Below, piece by piece: positions 7,404-18,603 of a stretch of 64,000 nt of DNA (its first letter is position 1; each line of letters starts with the position of its first letter). The notes beneath the pieces are model-generated. The model saw only the letters and a program-made list of their open reading frames with translations, ran no database searches and had not been told where the DNA came from. The DNA is taken from assembly GCF_000478275.1 (NCBI RefSeq), contig NZ_ASJB01000097.1:1-64000 (forward strand), in the 5' to 3' direction. Origin of the DNA: Amycolatopsis orientalis DSM 40040 = KCTC 9412. Its GTDB lineage: Bacteria; Actinomycetota; Actinomycetes; Mycobacteriales; Pseudonocardiaceae. The position numbers were made by a program, and so were the translations under genes.

Positions 7404-8701
7404 CCACCGTCCTGATCAAGGGCGCCCGACCCTACGGCGAGGGCGATCCGGTCGACGTGCTCGTCGAGGACGGCGTCATCACCGACATCGGTGCCCTCGA
7501 CGTCCCCGGCGACGACACAGCCGTCGAAGTCATCGACGCGGGCGGCCAGGTGCTCCTCCCCGGGTTCGTCGACCTGCACACCCACCTGCGCGAACCCGGC
7601 CGCGAGGACACCGAGACGATCGCCACCGGTTCGGCCGCGGCCGCGCTCGGCGGCTACACCGCGGTGTTCGCCATGGCCAACACCGATCCGGTGGCCGACA
7701 ACGCGGTGATCGTCGACCACGTGTGGCGGCGCGGCCAGGAGGCCGGGCTCGTCGACGTGCACCCGGTCGGCGCGGTCACCGTGGGGCTCAAGGGCGAGAA
7801 GCTCGCCGAACTGGGCACCATGGCGAAATCCGAGGCCCGGGTGAAGGTCTTCTCCGACGACGGCCTCTGCGTCGCGGACCCGCTGCTGATGCGCCGCGCG
7901 CTGGAGTACTCGACCTCGCTCGGCGTCGTCATCGCGCAGCACGCCGAGGAGCCCAGGCTGACCGTCGGCGCCCAGGCGCACGAAGGCGAACGCGCCGCGC
8001 GCCTCGGCTACACCGGCTGGCCCGCGTCGGCGGAGGAGTCGATCGTCGCCCGTGACTGCCTGCTCGCCGAGCACGCGAACGCGCGGTTGCACGTCTGCCA
8101 CGTTTCGACCTCGGGCACCGCGGACATCCTGAAGTGGGCCAAGGAGCGCGGCACCCGGGTCTCGGCCGAGGTCACCCCGCACCATCTGCTGCTGACCGAC
8201 GAGCGGCTGTCGACCTACGACCCGGTCAACAAGGTCAACCCGCCGCTGCGCACCGAGTCCGACGCCGAGAAGCTGCGCGCCGCGCTGGCCGAGGGCGTCA
8301 TCGACTGCGTCGCCACCGACCACGCGCCGCACGCGGTCCAGGACAAGGACTGCGAGTGGAGTTCCGCCCGGCCCGGGATGCTCGGGCTCCAGACCGCGCT
8401 GTCGATCGTGGTCGAGACCATGGTCCGCACCGGCCTGCTGGACTGGCGGGGCGTCGCGCGGGTGATGAGCGAGCGGCCCGCCGAGATCGGGAACCTGTCC
8501 GACCACGGCCGTCCGATCGAGGTCGGTGAACCGGCGAACCTGACGCTGGTGGACCCGGACACCGAATGGACCGTGCGCGGAGCCGAGTTCGCGAGCATCG
8601 CGGCGAACACCCCGTACGAAGGAATGCGGCTCCCCGGCGTGGTGACGGCGACGTTGCTGCGCGGGCGGATCACCGCACGGGAAGGGAAGATCGCACAATG
8701 A
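7400..8701 (+). CDS. pyrC: dihydroorotase
   Basis: A zinc amidohydrolase that cyclises carbamoyl-aspartate to dihydroorotate. The 433-residue protein starts at a GTG overlapping the pyrB stop (VTTVLIKGARPYGEGD). Metal ligands are visible in FVDLHTHLREPG (near residues 54-65), the carboxylated-lysine region, CHVSTSGT and the catalytic ATDHAPHA near residue 308. It is a type-I (multi-enzyme-like) dihydroorotase. The stop overlaps the next start as ATGA. Confidence 0.96.
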   Translation: MTTVLIKGARPYGEGDPVDVLVEDGVITDIGALDVPGDDTAVEVIDAGGQVLLPGFVDLHTHLREPGREDTETIATGSAAAALGGYTAVFAMANTDPVADNAVIVDHVWRRGQEAGLVDVHPVGAVTVGLKGEKLAELGTMAKSEARVKVFSDDGLCVADPLLMRRALEYSTSLGVVIAQHAEEPRLTVGAQAHEGERAARLGYTGWPASAEESIVARDCLLAEHANARLHVCHVSTSGTADILKWAKERGTRVSAEVTPHHLLLTDERLSTYDPVNKVNPPLRTESDAEKLRAALAEGVIDCVATDHAPHAVQDKDCEWSSARPGMLGLQTALSIVVETMVRTGLLDWRGVARVMSERPAEIGNLSDHGRPIEVGEPANLTLVDPDTEWTVRGAEFASIAANTPYEGMRLPGVVTATLLRGRITAREGKIAQ

Positions 8702-9207
8702 GCGACCGGATCCTGCTGACCCTGGCGGTCTTCGCCTTCTTCCTGCTCTGCGTCTTCCTGATGTGGCGCGGCTGGCGGCGCAAGTCGCGGACCCAGAGCG
8801 TCCAGGTGCCGCCGTTCGCCGAGATCCCCGCCGACCCCGGTGCGGCGTTGCTCGAATCGACCGGTCTCTACGTCAGCACGACCACCGCCGGGCACTGGCA
8901 GGACCGCGTGGTCACGCGCGGCGCGGGGCTGCGCACCGGAGCGGTGTGGCGGTTGCACGAAGACGGTATCGCCATCGAACGCGGCGGCGCCCCGGACTTC
9001 TGGATCCCGCGCGCCTCGGTCACCGGCGTCCGCAAGGACAAGGGGATGGCCGGGAAGGTGATGGGCATCGACGCGCTGCTCGTCATCACCTGGCTGGCCG
9101 GGGACGTCGAACTGGACACCGGATTCCGCGGCGACGACGTCGACGACTATCCACAGTGGATCGAAGCTTTGCAAGACACCCGCAACGACATCAAGGGAGG
9201 TGCCTGA
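8698..9207 (+). CDS. membrane-anchored PH-like domain protein inside the pyr operon (Rv1382-like)
   Basis: A protein of 169 residues: one N-terminal membrane helix (residues 5-22, ILLTLAVFAFFLLCVFLM), a basic stop-transfer WRGWRRKSR, then a soluble beta-rich domain ending in an amphipathic helix (DYPQWIEALQDT). This resembles the bacterial PH-like family. It sits between pyrC and carA exactly as Rv1382 does in Mycobacterium tuberculosis, overlapping pyrC by four bases and carA by three. Its function is unknown. The conserved position suggests a link to pyrimidine synthesis or simply co-inheritance. Confidence 0.78.
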   Translation: MSDRILLTLAVFAFFLLCVFLMWRGWRRKSRTQSVQVPPFAEIPADPGAALLESTGLYVSTTTAGHWQDRVVTRGAGLRTGAVWRLHEDGIAIERGGAPDFWIPRASVTGVRKDKGMAGKVMGIDALLVITWLAGDVELDTGFRGDDVDDYPQWIEALQDTRNDIKGGA

Positions 9208-10339
9208 TGAGCACCGTGAACGGCACCCGTGCGCCTGCCGCGCTGGTACTCGAAGACGGCCGGATCTTCCGCGGCTCCGCGTACGGCGCCCGTGGCCGCA
9301 GCTTGGGCGAGGCGGTGTTCTGCACCGGCATGACCGGCTACCAGGAGACGCTGACCGACCCCTCCTACCACCGCCAGATCGTGGTCCAGACCGCGCCGCA
9401 GATCGGCAACACCGGCTGGAACGACGAGGACGACGAGTCCTCGCGCATCTGGGTCTCGGGCTACGTCGTCCGCGACCCGGCGCGCACGCCGTCCAACTGG
9501 CGCTCCAAGCGCACGCTGGACGAGGAACTGGAGCGCCAGGGCGTCGTCGGGATCTCCGAAGTGGACACTCGCACGCTGACCCGGCACCTGCGCGAGCAGG
9601 GCGCCATGCGGTCCGGCGTCTTCTCGGGTGACGCGCTCGGCACCGACGAGGAGATGCTCGCCGAGGTGAAGGCCAGCCCGCAGATGAAGGGCGCCGACCT
9701 CGCCGGCGAGGTCACCACGAAGCAGGCGTACGTGGTCAAGGCGCAGGGGGAGACCCGCTTCCGCGTCGCCGCGCTGGACCTGGGCATCAAGTCCAACACC
9801 CCGCGCATGATGGCCGCGCGCGGCATCGAGGTGCACGTGCTGCCCTCGCCGTCCACTGTGGACGAACTGCTCGCTGTCGAGGCCGACGGTGTCTTTCTCT
9901 CCAACGGTCCCGGCGACCCGGCGACCACCGCGCACGCGACGGAGCTGACGAAAGCCGTGCTGCAGCGGGAAATCCCGCTGTTCGGCATCTGCTTCGGCAA
10001 CCAGATCCTCGGCCGCGCGCTGGGCCTGGGCACCTACAAGATGCGCTACGGCCACCGCGGGATCAACATCCCGGTGATCGACGTGGCGACGAAACGGGTC
10101 GCGATCACCGCGCAGAACCACGGCTTCGCCCTCGAAGGCGAACCGGGTCAGCGGTTCGAGACGCCGTTCGGCGCCGCGCAGATCTCGCACTACTGCCCGA
10201 ACGACGACACCGTCGAAGGTGTCCGCGCGTTCGACGTCCCCGCGTTCTCGGTGCAGTACCACCCCGAGGCCGCCGCCGGCCCGCACGACGCGGCCCCCCT
10301 GTTCGATGAGTTCGTGAGCTTGATGGAGAAGGCCAAGTA

Positions 10340-10340
<1 letters not shown>
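9207..10340 (+). CDS. carA: carbamoyl-phosphate synthase small (glutaminase) chain
   Basis: Hydrolyses glutamine and feeds ammonia to CarB. The 377-residue protein has the CPSase small-chain domain (about residues 10-150) and a class I glutamine amidotransferase domain with the nucleophile Cys in FGICFGNQILGRALG and the His/Glu pair in VQYHPEA. An ATG start follows GGGAGG (9195-9200). Its stop and the carB start share a base (TAATG), so the two subunits are translated together. Confidence 0.97.
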
Positions 10341-13650
<3,310 letters not shown>

Positions 13651-13654
<4 letters not shown>

Positions 13655-14490
13655 CCGAACGGTTCGGGGCGAGGCTGGCGCGGGCGGTCGCGGAGAAGGG
13701 ACCGCTCTGCGCCGGGATCGACCCCCATCCGGGGTTGCTCCGGGCGTGGGGTCTCCCGGCGGACGCGGCGGGCCTGGAGAAGTTCGCTCTCACGGCCGCT
13801 GAGGCGATCGCGCCCGAGGTCGCGGTGATCAAGCCCCAGTCGGCCTTTTTCGAGGCCTACGGGCCTCCTGGGGTCGCTGTTCTGGCCAAGACGATGAAGG
13901 TGTGCCGGGAAGCGGGCGCGCTCGTCCTGCTGGACGTCAAACGCGGCGACATCGGTTCGACGATGGCGGCGTACACGGCGGCGTTCCTGCCCGCGGGCGC
14001 GGAACTCGAGGCGGACGCCATCACGGTGTCGCCGTACCTCGGGTTCGGTTCGCTGGCGCCCGCGATCGACGTCGCGCAGGCACAGGGCAAGGGGTTGATC
14101 GTGCTCGCGCGCACCTCGAACCCGGAGGCGCAGGGACTGCAGAACGCCTTGCTGCCCAACGGAAAGACCGTCGCACAGGACATCGTCGACACGGCGGCCG
14201 CGTACAACGCGGGCGTCGGTCCGCTGGGTGACATCGGTGTCGTCGTCGGCGCCACCATCGCGCCGGGGGAGCTCGATCTGAGCAACCTGAACGGTCCGAT
14301 CCTGGCGCCCGGTTTCGGGGCCCAGGGAGCCACCGTGGCCGATCTCCGGGGCCTTTTCGGCCCAGGACTCCCGGGTGTGCTCCCGGCGTCGTCTCGCGAC
14401 GTCCTCAAGCACGGACCGGACCCCGAGGCGTTGCGTGCGGCCGTTCGGCGGACACGGGATTCCCTCGGTCCCCTGGAAAACGGCCAATAG
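13651..14490 (+). CDS. pyrF: orotidine 5'-phosphate decarboxylase (type 2)
   Basis: Last step of UMP synthesis: OMP to UMP plus CO2. The 279-residue protein has the catalytic Lys/Asp array in LVLLDVKRGDIGSTMAAY and the phosphate-binding end LAPGFGAQGA. Length and motif place it in the longer mycobacterial type 2 group rather than the 230-residue enterobacterial group. It is the last gene of the pyr operon; the ATG overlaps the carB stop. pyrD is not in the window. Confidence 0.96.
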
Positions 14491-14544
14491 CAGGCCCGGG
14501 AATCGGTCATGACCAGCCACCCCCGCATTGTGGGCCGAGGTAAC

Positions 14545-14571
14545 GGGTGGGTACCGTCGCCACACCCACCC
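14545..14571 (+). promoter_or_regulatory. leader hairpin upstream of mihF
   Basis: GGGTGGGT (14545-14552) pairs perfectly with ACCCACCC (14564-14571), 26 bases before the mihF start. It lies within the 107-base pyrF-mihF gap. It could be a pyr operon end structure or part of the mihF leader. No poly-T follows. Confidence 0.4.
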
Positions 14572-14597
14572 AGATTTGAGAACTACCGGAGGAAAAC

Positions 14598-14915
14598 GTG
14601 GCACTTCCCCAGCTGACAGAGGAACAGCGCGCTGCGGCGCTGGAGAAGGCCGCCGCCGCCCGCCGCATCCGTGCTGAGCTGAAGGAGCGGCTGAAGCGGG
14701 GCGGTACCACTCTGGTCGACGTGTTGAAGCAGGCCGAGGAGAACGAAGTCCTCGGCAAGATGAAGGTCTCGGCTCTGCTCGAGGCTCTTCCGGGCGTCGG
14801 CAAGGTCCGTGCCCAGCAGACCATGGAACGACTGGAGATCGCACCCAGCCGTCGTCTTCGCGGCCTCGGCGACCGGCAGCGCAAGGCGCTGCTGGCCGAA
14901 TTCAGCGGCGAGTGA
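14598..14915 (+). CDS. mihF: actinobacterial integration host factor (nucleoid protein)
   Basis: A small helical DNA-binding protein of 105 residues, unrelated to enterobacterial IHF. It is known as mIHF in mycobacteria and sIHF in Streptomyces, and it shapes the nucleoid. The conserved helix-two-turn-helix-like core LEALPGVGKVRAQQTMERL lies near residues 63-81, followed by a basic SRRLRGLGDRQRKAL tail. The GTG start (VALPQLTEEQRA) follows GGAGGAAAA. The stop overlaps the gmk start, a conserved mihF-gmk-rpoZ arrangement. Confidence 0.96.
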   Translation: MALPQLTEEQRAAALEKAAAARRIRAELKERLKRGGTTLVDVLKQAEENEVLGKMKVSALLEALPGVGKVRAQQTMERLEIAPSRRLRGLGDRQRKALLAEFSGE

Positions 14916-15568
14916 GCGGCGACGGTCAGGACCACCCGGTGAACCCGGGCGCTGACCGCGGCGGTGAGCCGGTGGCGGGAGTTTTTTCCCGGCACCGGCT
15001 CACGGTCGTATCGGGGCCTTCGGGAGTCGGGAAGTCGAGCGTGGTGGGGGAGCTGCGCAAGCTGGATCCGGAGATCTATTTCAGCGTCTCGGTCACCACC
15101 CGGAAGCCGAGGCCGGGTGAGGTCGACGGCGAGCATTACCACTTCATCGACCGAGCCGAGTTCGACCGCATGGTCGCCGACGGCAGGCTGCTGGAGCACG
15201 CCGAGTTCACCGGCAACTGCTACGGCACGCCCCGGGAGCCCGTCGAGCGGGCTCTGGCGGGCGGGCGCAACGCGGTTCTGGAGATCGAACTCCAGGGCGC
15301 GCGGCAGGTCCGCAAGGCGATGCCGGAGGCCCGGCTGGTGATGCTGATGCCGCCGTCGTGGGACGAACTGGTCGGCAGGCTGACCGGCCGCGGCACCGAG
15401 AACCAGGCGGCCGTGCAGGCCAGGCTGGCCGAGGCCGAACGCGAACTGGCCGCCGCCGGCGAGTTCGACGAGCGCGTCGTCAACGCCGACGTGCGGGACG
15501 CCGCCGAGCAGTTGCTAAACTTGATAACCGGCGACCAGAACTTTGAAGATTCGGAGCACCACGAGTGA
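14912..15568 (+). CDS. gmk: guanylate kinase
   Basis: Phosphorylates GMP to GDP. The 218-residue protein has a P-loop VVSGPSGVGKSSVVGEL near residues 32-48, the GMP-binding SVTTRKPRPGEVDGEHYHF and the lid region. The first 28 residues are an actinobacterial extension. An in-frame GTG overlaps the mihF stop; an internal start nearer the P-loop cannot be excluded. It overlaps rpoZ by four bases. Confidence 0.96.
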   Translation: MSGDGQDHPVNPGADRGGEPVAGVFSRHRLTVVSGPSGVGKSSVVGELRKLDPEIYFSVSVTTRKPRPGEVDGEHYHFIDRAEFDRMVADGRLLEHAEFTGNCYGTPREPVERALAGGRNAVLEIELQGARQVRKAMPEARLVMLMPPSWDELVGRLTGRGTENQAAVQARLAEAERELAAAGEFDERVVNADVRDAAEQLLNLITGDQNFEDSEHHE

Positions 15569-15831
15569 CCCAGGCCATCCTGAACGAAGAACTCGAAGGC
15601 ATCACCAACCCGCCCATCGACGACCTGCTCGAAAAGGTCAGCTCGAAGTACGCGTTGGCGATCTACGCGGCCAAGCGCGCTCGTCAGATCAACGACTACT
15701 ACGCCCAGCTGGGCGAGGGCCTGCTCGAGTACGTCGGCCCGCTGGTCGAGCCGGGTCCGCGCGAGAAGCCGCTGTCCATCGCCCTGCGCGAGATCCACGG
15801 TGGCCTGCTCGAGCACACCGAGGGTGAATAA
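15565..15831 (+). CDS. rpoZ: RNA polymerase omega subunit
   Basis: Omega (88 residues) helps beta-prime fold and stabilises the RNA polymerase core. The conserved stretch YALAIYAAKRARQINDYY lies at residues 29-46. The N-terminal EGITNPPIDDLLEKV is typical for actinobacteria. The GTG start overlaps gmk as GTGA, and coaBC begins inside its last codons. Confidence 0.96.
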   Translation: MTQAILNEELEGITNPPIDDLLEKVSSKYALAIYAAKRARQINDYYAQLGEGLLEYVGPLVEPGPREKPLSIALREIHGGLLEHTEGE

Positions 15832-17044
15832 GCCCCGCGTCGTACTGGGCGTAGGCGGCGGGATCGCCGCTTACAAGGCCTGTGAGGTCCTGCGCGGACT
15901 GACCGAATCCGGTCACGACGTCCGCGTGGTCCCCACCGAAGCCGCGCTGAACTTCGTCGGCGCGGCCACCTTCGAGGCATTGTCGGGGAACCCGGTGCAC
16001 ACCGGCGTGTTCACCGAGGTGCCCGAAGTCCAGCACGTCCGCGTCGGCAAGGAAGCCGATCTGGTGATCGTCGTGCCCGCCACGGCGAACCTGCTCGCCA
16101 AGGCCGCGCACGGCATCGCGGACGACCTGCTGACGAACACCCTGCTCACCGCCCGGTGCCCGGTCGCCTTCTTCCCGGCGATGCATACCGAGATGTGGGA
16201 GCACCCGGCCACCCGTGACAACGTGGCGCTGCTGCGCTCGCGGGGCCTGGTCGTCGCCGAACCCGCCGCGGGCAGGCTCACCGGGGCCGACACCGGCAAG
16301 GGGCGCCTGGCCGACCCGGCCGAGATCGTCGACCTCGCCCGGCTCCTGCTCGCCGTGCCGAAGGCCCTCCCGCGCGACCTCGAAGGCGTGCGCGTGGCGA
16401 TTTCGGCCGGTGGCACCCGTGAACCGCTGGACCCGGTCCGGTACCTGGGGAACCGCTCGTCGGGCAAACAGGGCTACGCGCTGGCCAGGGTCGCCGCCCA
16501 GCGCGGTGCCGAGGTCACGCTGGTCGCCGCGCACACCATCGCGCTCCCGGAACCGGCGGGCGCGAAGGTCGTCCACGTGTCCACCGCCGAGGAGATGCGC
16601 CGGGCGATGCACGCCGAGGCCGCCTCCGCCGACGTCGTCGTGATGGCCGCCGCCGTCGCCGACTTCCGGCCGTCGAACCGGGCCGAGCACAAGATCAAGA
16701 AGTCCGATGACACGCCGGACCCCGTCGTCGAACTGGCGCGCAACGCCGACATCCTGGCCGAACTGGTGCGAAACCGGGCAGAAGGTCAGCTGGTAGTGGG
16801 CTTCGCCGCGGAAACAGGAGACGACAAGGGTGGCGTACTCGATCACGCCAGGGTCAAATTGAAGCGCAAGGGTGCTGACTTGCTGGTGGTGAACGCCGTC
16901 GGTGAGGGAAAGGCGTTCGGGACCGAGGACAACTCGGGCTGGCTGCTCGGCGCGGACGGGACCGAGATCCCGATCCCGCTCGGCGCGAAGGCCGAACTGG
17001 CGTCCACATTGTGGGACGCTGTTGTGACCTTGATGAAGCGTTGA
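15824..17044 (+). CDS. coaBC: phosphopantothenoylcysteine synthetase/decarboxylase
   Basis: A bifunctional CoA-pathway enzyme of 406 residues. The CoaC half binds FMN and decarboxylates (VLGVGGGIAAYKACEVLR, then PAMHTEMWEHPAT). The CoaB half joins cysteine to phosphopantothenate using CTP (ISAGGTREPLDPVRYLGN, SSGKQGYALA, AAVADFRP). The GTG at 15824 is chosen because it gives the usual VNKPRVVLGVGG start and overlaps rpoZ by eight bases; a GTG at 15800 is also in frame. Confidence 0.95.
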   Translation: MNKPRVVLGVGGGIAAYKACEVLRGLTESGHDVRVVPTEAALNFVGAATFEALSGNPVHTGVFTEVPEVQHVRVGKEADLVIVVPATANLLAKAAHGIADDLLTNTLLTARCPVAFFPAMHTEMWEHPATRDNVALLRSRGLVVAEPAAGRLTGADTGKGRLADPAEIVDLARLLLAVPKALPRDLEGVRVAISAGGTREPLDPVRYLGNRSSGKQGYALARVAAQRGAEVTLVAAHTIALPEPAGAKVVHVSTAEEMRRAMHAEAASADVVVMAAAVADFRPSNRAEHKIKKSDDTPDPVVELARNADILAELVRNRAEGQLVVGFAAETGDDKGGVLDHARVKLKRKGADLLVVNAVGEGKAFGTEDNSGWLLGADGTEIPIPLGAKAELASTLWDAVVTLMKR

Positions 17045-17140
17045 CCGCCGCTCGAACGATAGTCAGTACGCTTGAGTTCAAGCTAAGGGGTGCCTAACTT
17101 TCTGGGCATCAGACGTCTAGGTGAGGAAGTGACGGCCACC

Positions 17141-18343
17141 GTGACCGCGTCCACCAGCAGACTGTTCACATCGGAATCGGTGACTGAGGGTCATCCCGAC
17201 AAGATTTGCGACGCCATCAGCGACTCCATCCTGGACGGCCTGCTGGCCAAGGACCCCCGGAGCCGGGTGGCGGTCGAAACGCTCATCACGACCGGCCAGG
17301 TCCACGTCGCGGGTGAAGTGACCACCGAGGCCTACGCGGACATCCCGACCATCGTCCGCGATGTGATCCTGAAGATCGGTTACGACTCTTCGGCCAAGGG
17401 CTTCGACGGCAACTCCTGCGGCGTCAACGTCGCGATCGGCTCCCAGTCGCCCGACATCGCGCAGGGTGTCGACACCGCTTACGAGTCCCGCGTCGAGTCC
17501 GACGAGGACGAGATCAACCGCCAGGGTGCCGGCGACCAGGGCCTGATGTTCGGCTACGCCTGCTCGGACACCCCCGAGCTGATGCCGCTGCCGATCGCGC
17601 TGGCGCACCGGCTCTCGCAGCGGCTGACCCGGGTCCGCAAGGACGGCGTGCTGCCGTACCTGCGCCCGGACGGCAAGACCCAGGTCACCATCGAGTACGC
17701 CGGCGACCAGCCGGTGCGGCTCGACACGGTGGTCGTGTCCACCCAGCACGCCGACGGGATCGACCTGGAGCAGATGCTCGGCGTCGATGTCCGCGAGCAG
17801 GTCGTCGCCCCGGAGATCGCCGAGCTGGGTCTCGACACCTCCAACGTGCGGCTGCTGGTCAACCCGACCGGCCGCTTCGTCATCGGCGGCCCGATGGGTG
17901 ACGCGGGCCTGACCGGCCGCAAGATCATCGTCGACACCTACGGCGGCATGGCCCGCCACGGTGGCGGAGCGTTCTCCGGCAAGGACCCGTCCAAGGTCGA
18001 CCGCTCGGCCGCGTACGCGATGCGCTGGGTGGCGAAGAACGTCATCGCCGCCGGTCTCGCCTCGCGCGCCGAGGTCCAGGTCGCCTACGCGATCGGCAAG
18101 GCGGCCCCGGTGGGCCTCTTCGTCGAGACCTTCGGCACCGAGACGGTCGACCCGTCGAAGATCCAGGCCGCCATCACGGAGGTCTTCGACCTGCGTCCGG
18201 CCGCGATCATCCGCGACCTCGACCTGCTTCGCCCGATCTACGCGCCGACGGCCGCGTACGGCCACTTCGGCCGTCCTGAGCTGAATCTCCCGTGGGAGAG
18301 CACGGCGCGCGCGGCGGATCTGAAGTCGGCCGCGGGCGCCTGA
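17141..18343 (+). CDS. metK: S-adenosylmethionine synthetase
   Basis: Makes SAM from methionine and ATP. A 400-residue product is predicted from GTG 17141 (VTASTSRLFTSESVTEGH), which lies about 11 bases after GGAAG. GTG 17129 and GTG 17090 are in-frame alternatives. Signature motifs are GHPDKICDAISDS, GAGDQGLMFGYAC and GGGAFSGKDPSKVDRSAAY. It lies 96 bases after coaBC. No SAM riboswitch was recognised in the short leader. A long hairpin follows the gene. Confidence 0.95.
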   Translation: MTASTSRLFTSESVTEGHPDKICDAISDSILDGLLAKDPRSRVAVETLITTGQVHVAGEVTTEAYADIPTIVRDVILKIGYDSSAKGFDGNSCGVNVAIGSQSPDIAQGVDTAYESRVESDEDEINRQGAGDQGLMFGYACSDTPELMPLPIALAHRLSQRLTRVRKDGVLPYLRPDGKTQVTIEYAGDQPVRLDTVVVSTQHADGIDLEQMLGVDVREQVVAPEIAELGLDTSNVRLLVNPTGRFVIGGPMGDAGLTGRKIIVDTYGGMARHGGGAFSGKDPSKVDRSAAYAMRWVAKNVIAAGLASRAEVQVAYAIGKAAPVGLFVETFGTETVDPSKIQAAITEVFDLRPAAIIRDLDLLRPIYAPTAAYGHFGRPELNLPWESTARAADLKSAAGA

Positions 18344-18603
18344 TCGCTACCGCCCCGGACCGGACCAAAGGGGGCAAGTAGTCGACTACTTGCGACGTCC
18401 CGCACTTCTCATCCTGGTTGGGGCTCGGGGGCTGAAGGGCGCTTTCCCCGCATCGCATGCGGGGAAAGCGCCCTTCGCCGCGTGAGATGAGGGGAAAGGG
18501 CCCTTCAGCCTCGGAACCCCAGGATGAAAAAGGCGCCATGAAAGTCCCGTTCGTGTCACGCCGGTGACAGCCCATGGTGAGCGAGTCTGGTAGAGATCAC
18601 CGG
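18344..18603. other. metK-priA gap with two hairpins
   Basis: A 260-base gap. It holds the 20 bp hairpin at 18434-18476 and, just after it, a smaller GGGGAAAGGGCCCTT inverted repeat near 18491-18506. The region around 18360-18390 has the short inverted pair AGTAGT/ACTACT. No ORF is convincing. Confidence 0.5.
18434..18476. terminator. 20 bp perfect hairpin after metK
   Basis: The arms 18434-18453 and 18457-18476 are exact inverted copies (the left arm starts GAAGGGCGCTTTCCCC) around a CGC loop. It is placed 91 bases after the metK stop, as a terminator would be, but it has no T-run, as is usual in high-GC actinomycetes. It shares the GAAGG...CCTTC theme with the hairpins at 2541-2569 and 48167-48213. 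Confidence 0.65.

Noticed and set aside
17045..17140. Possible SAM riboswitch before metK
   Set aside because: The leader is under 100 bases and shows no SAM-riboswitch core or terminator.
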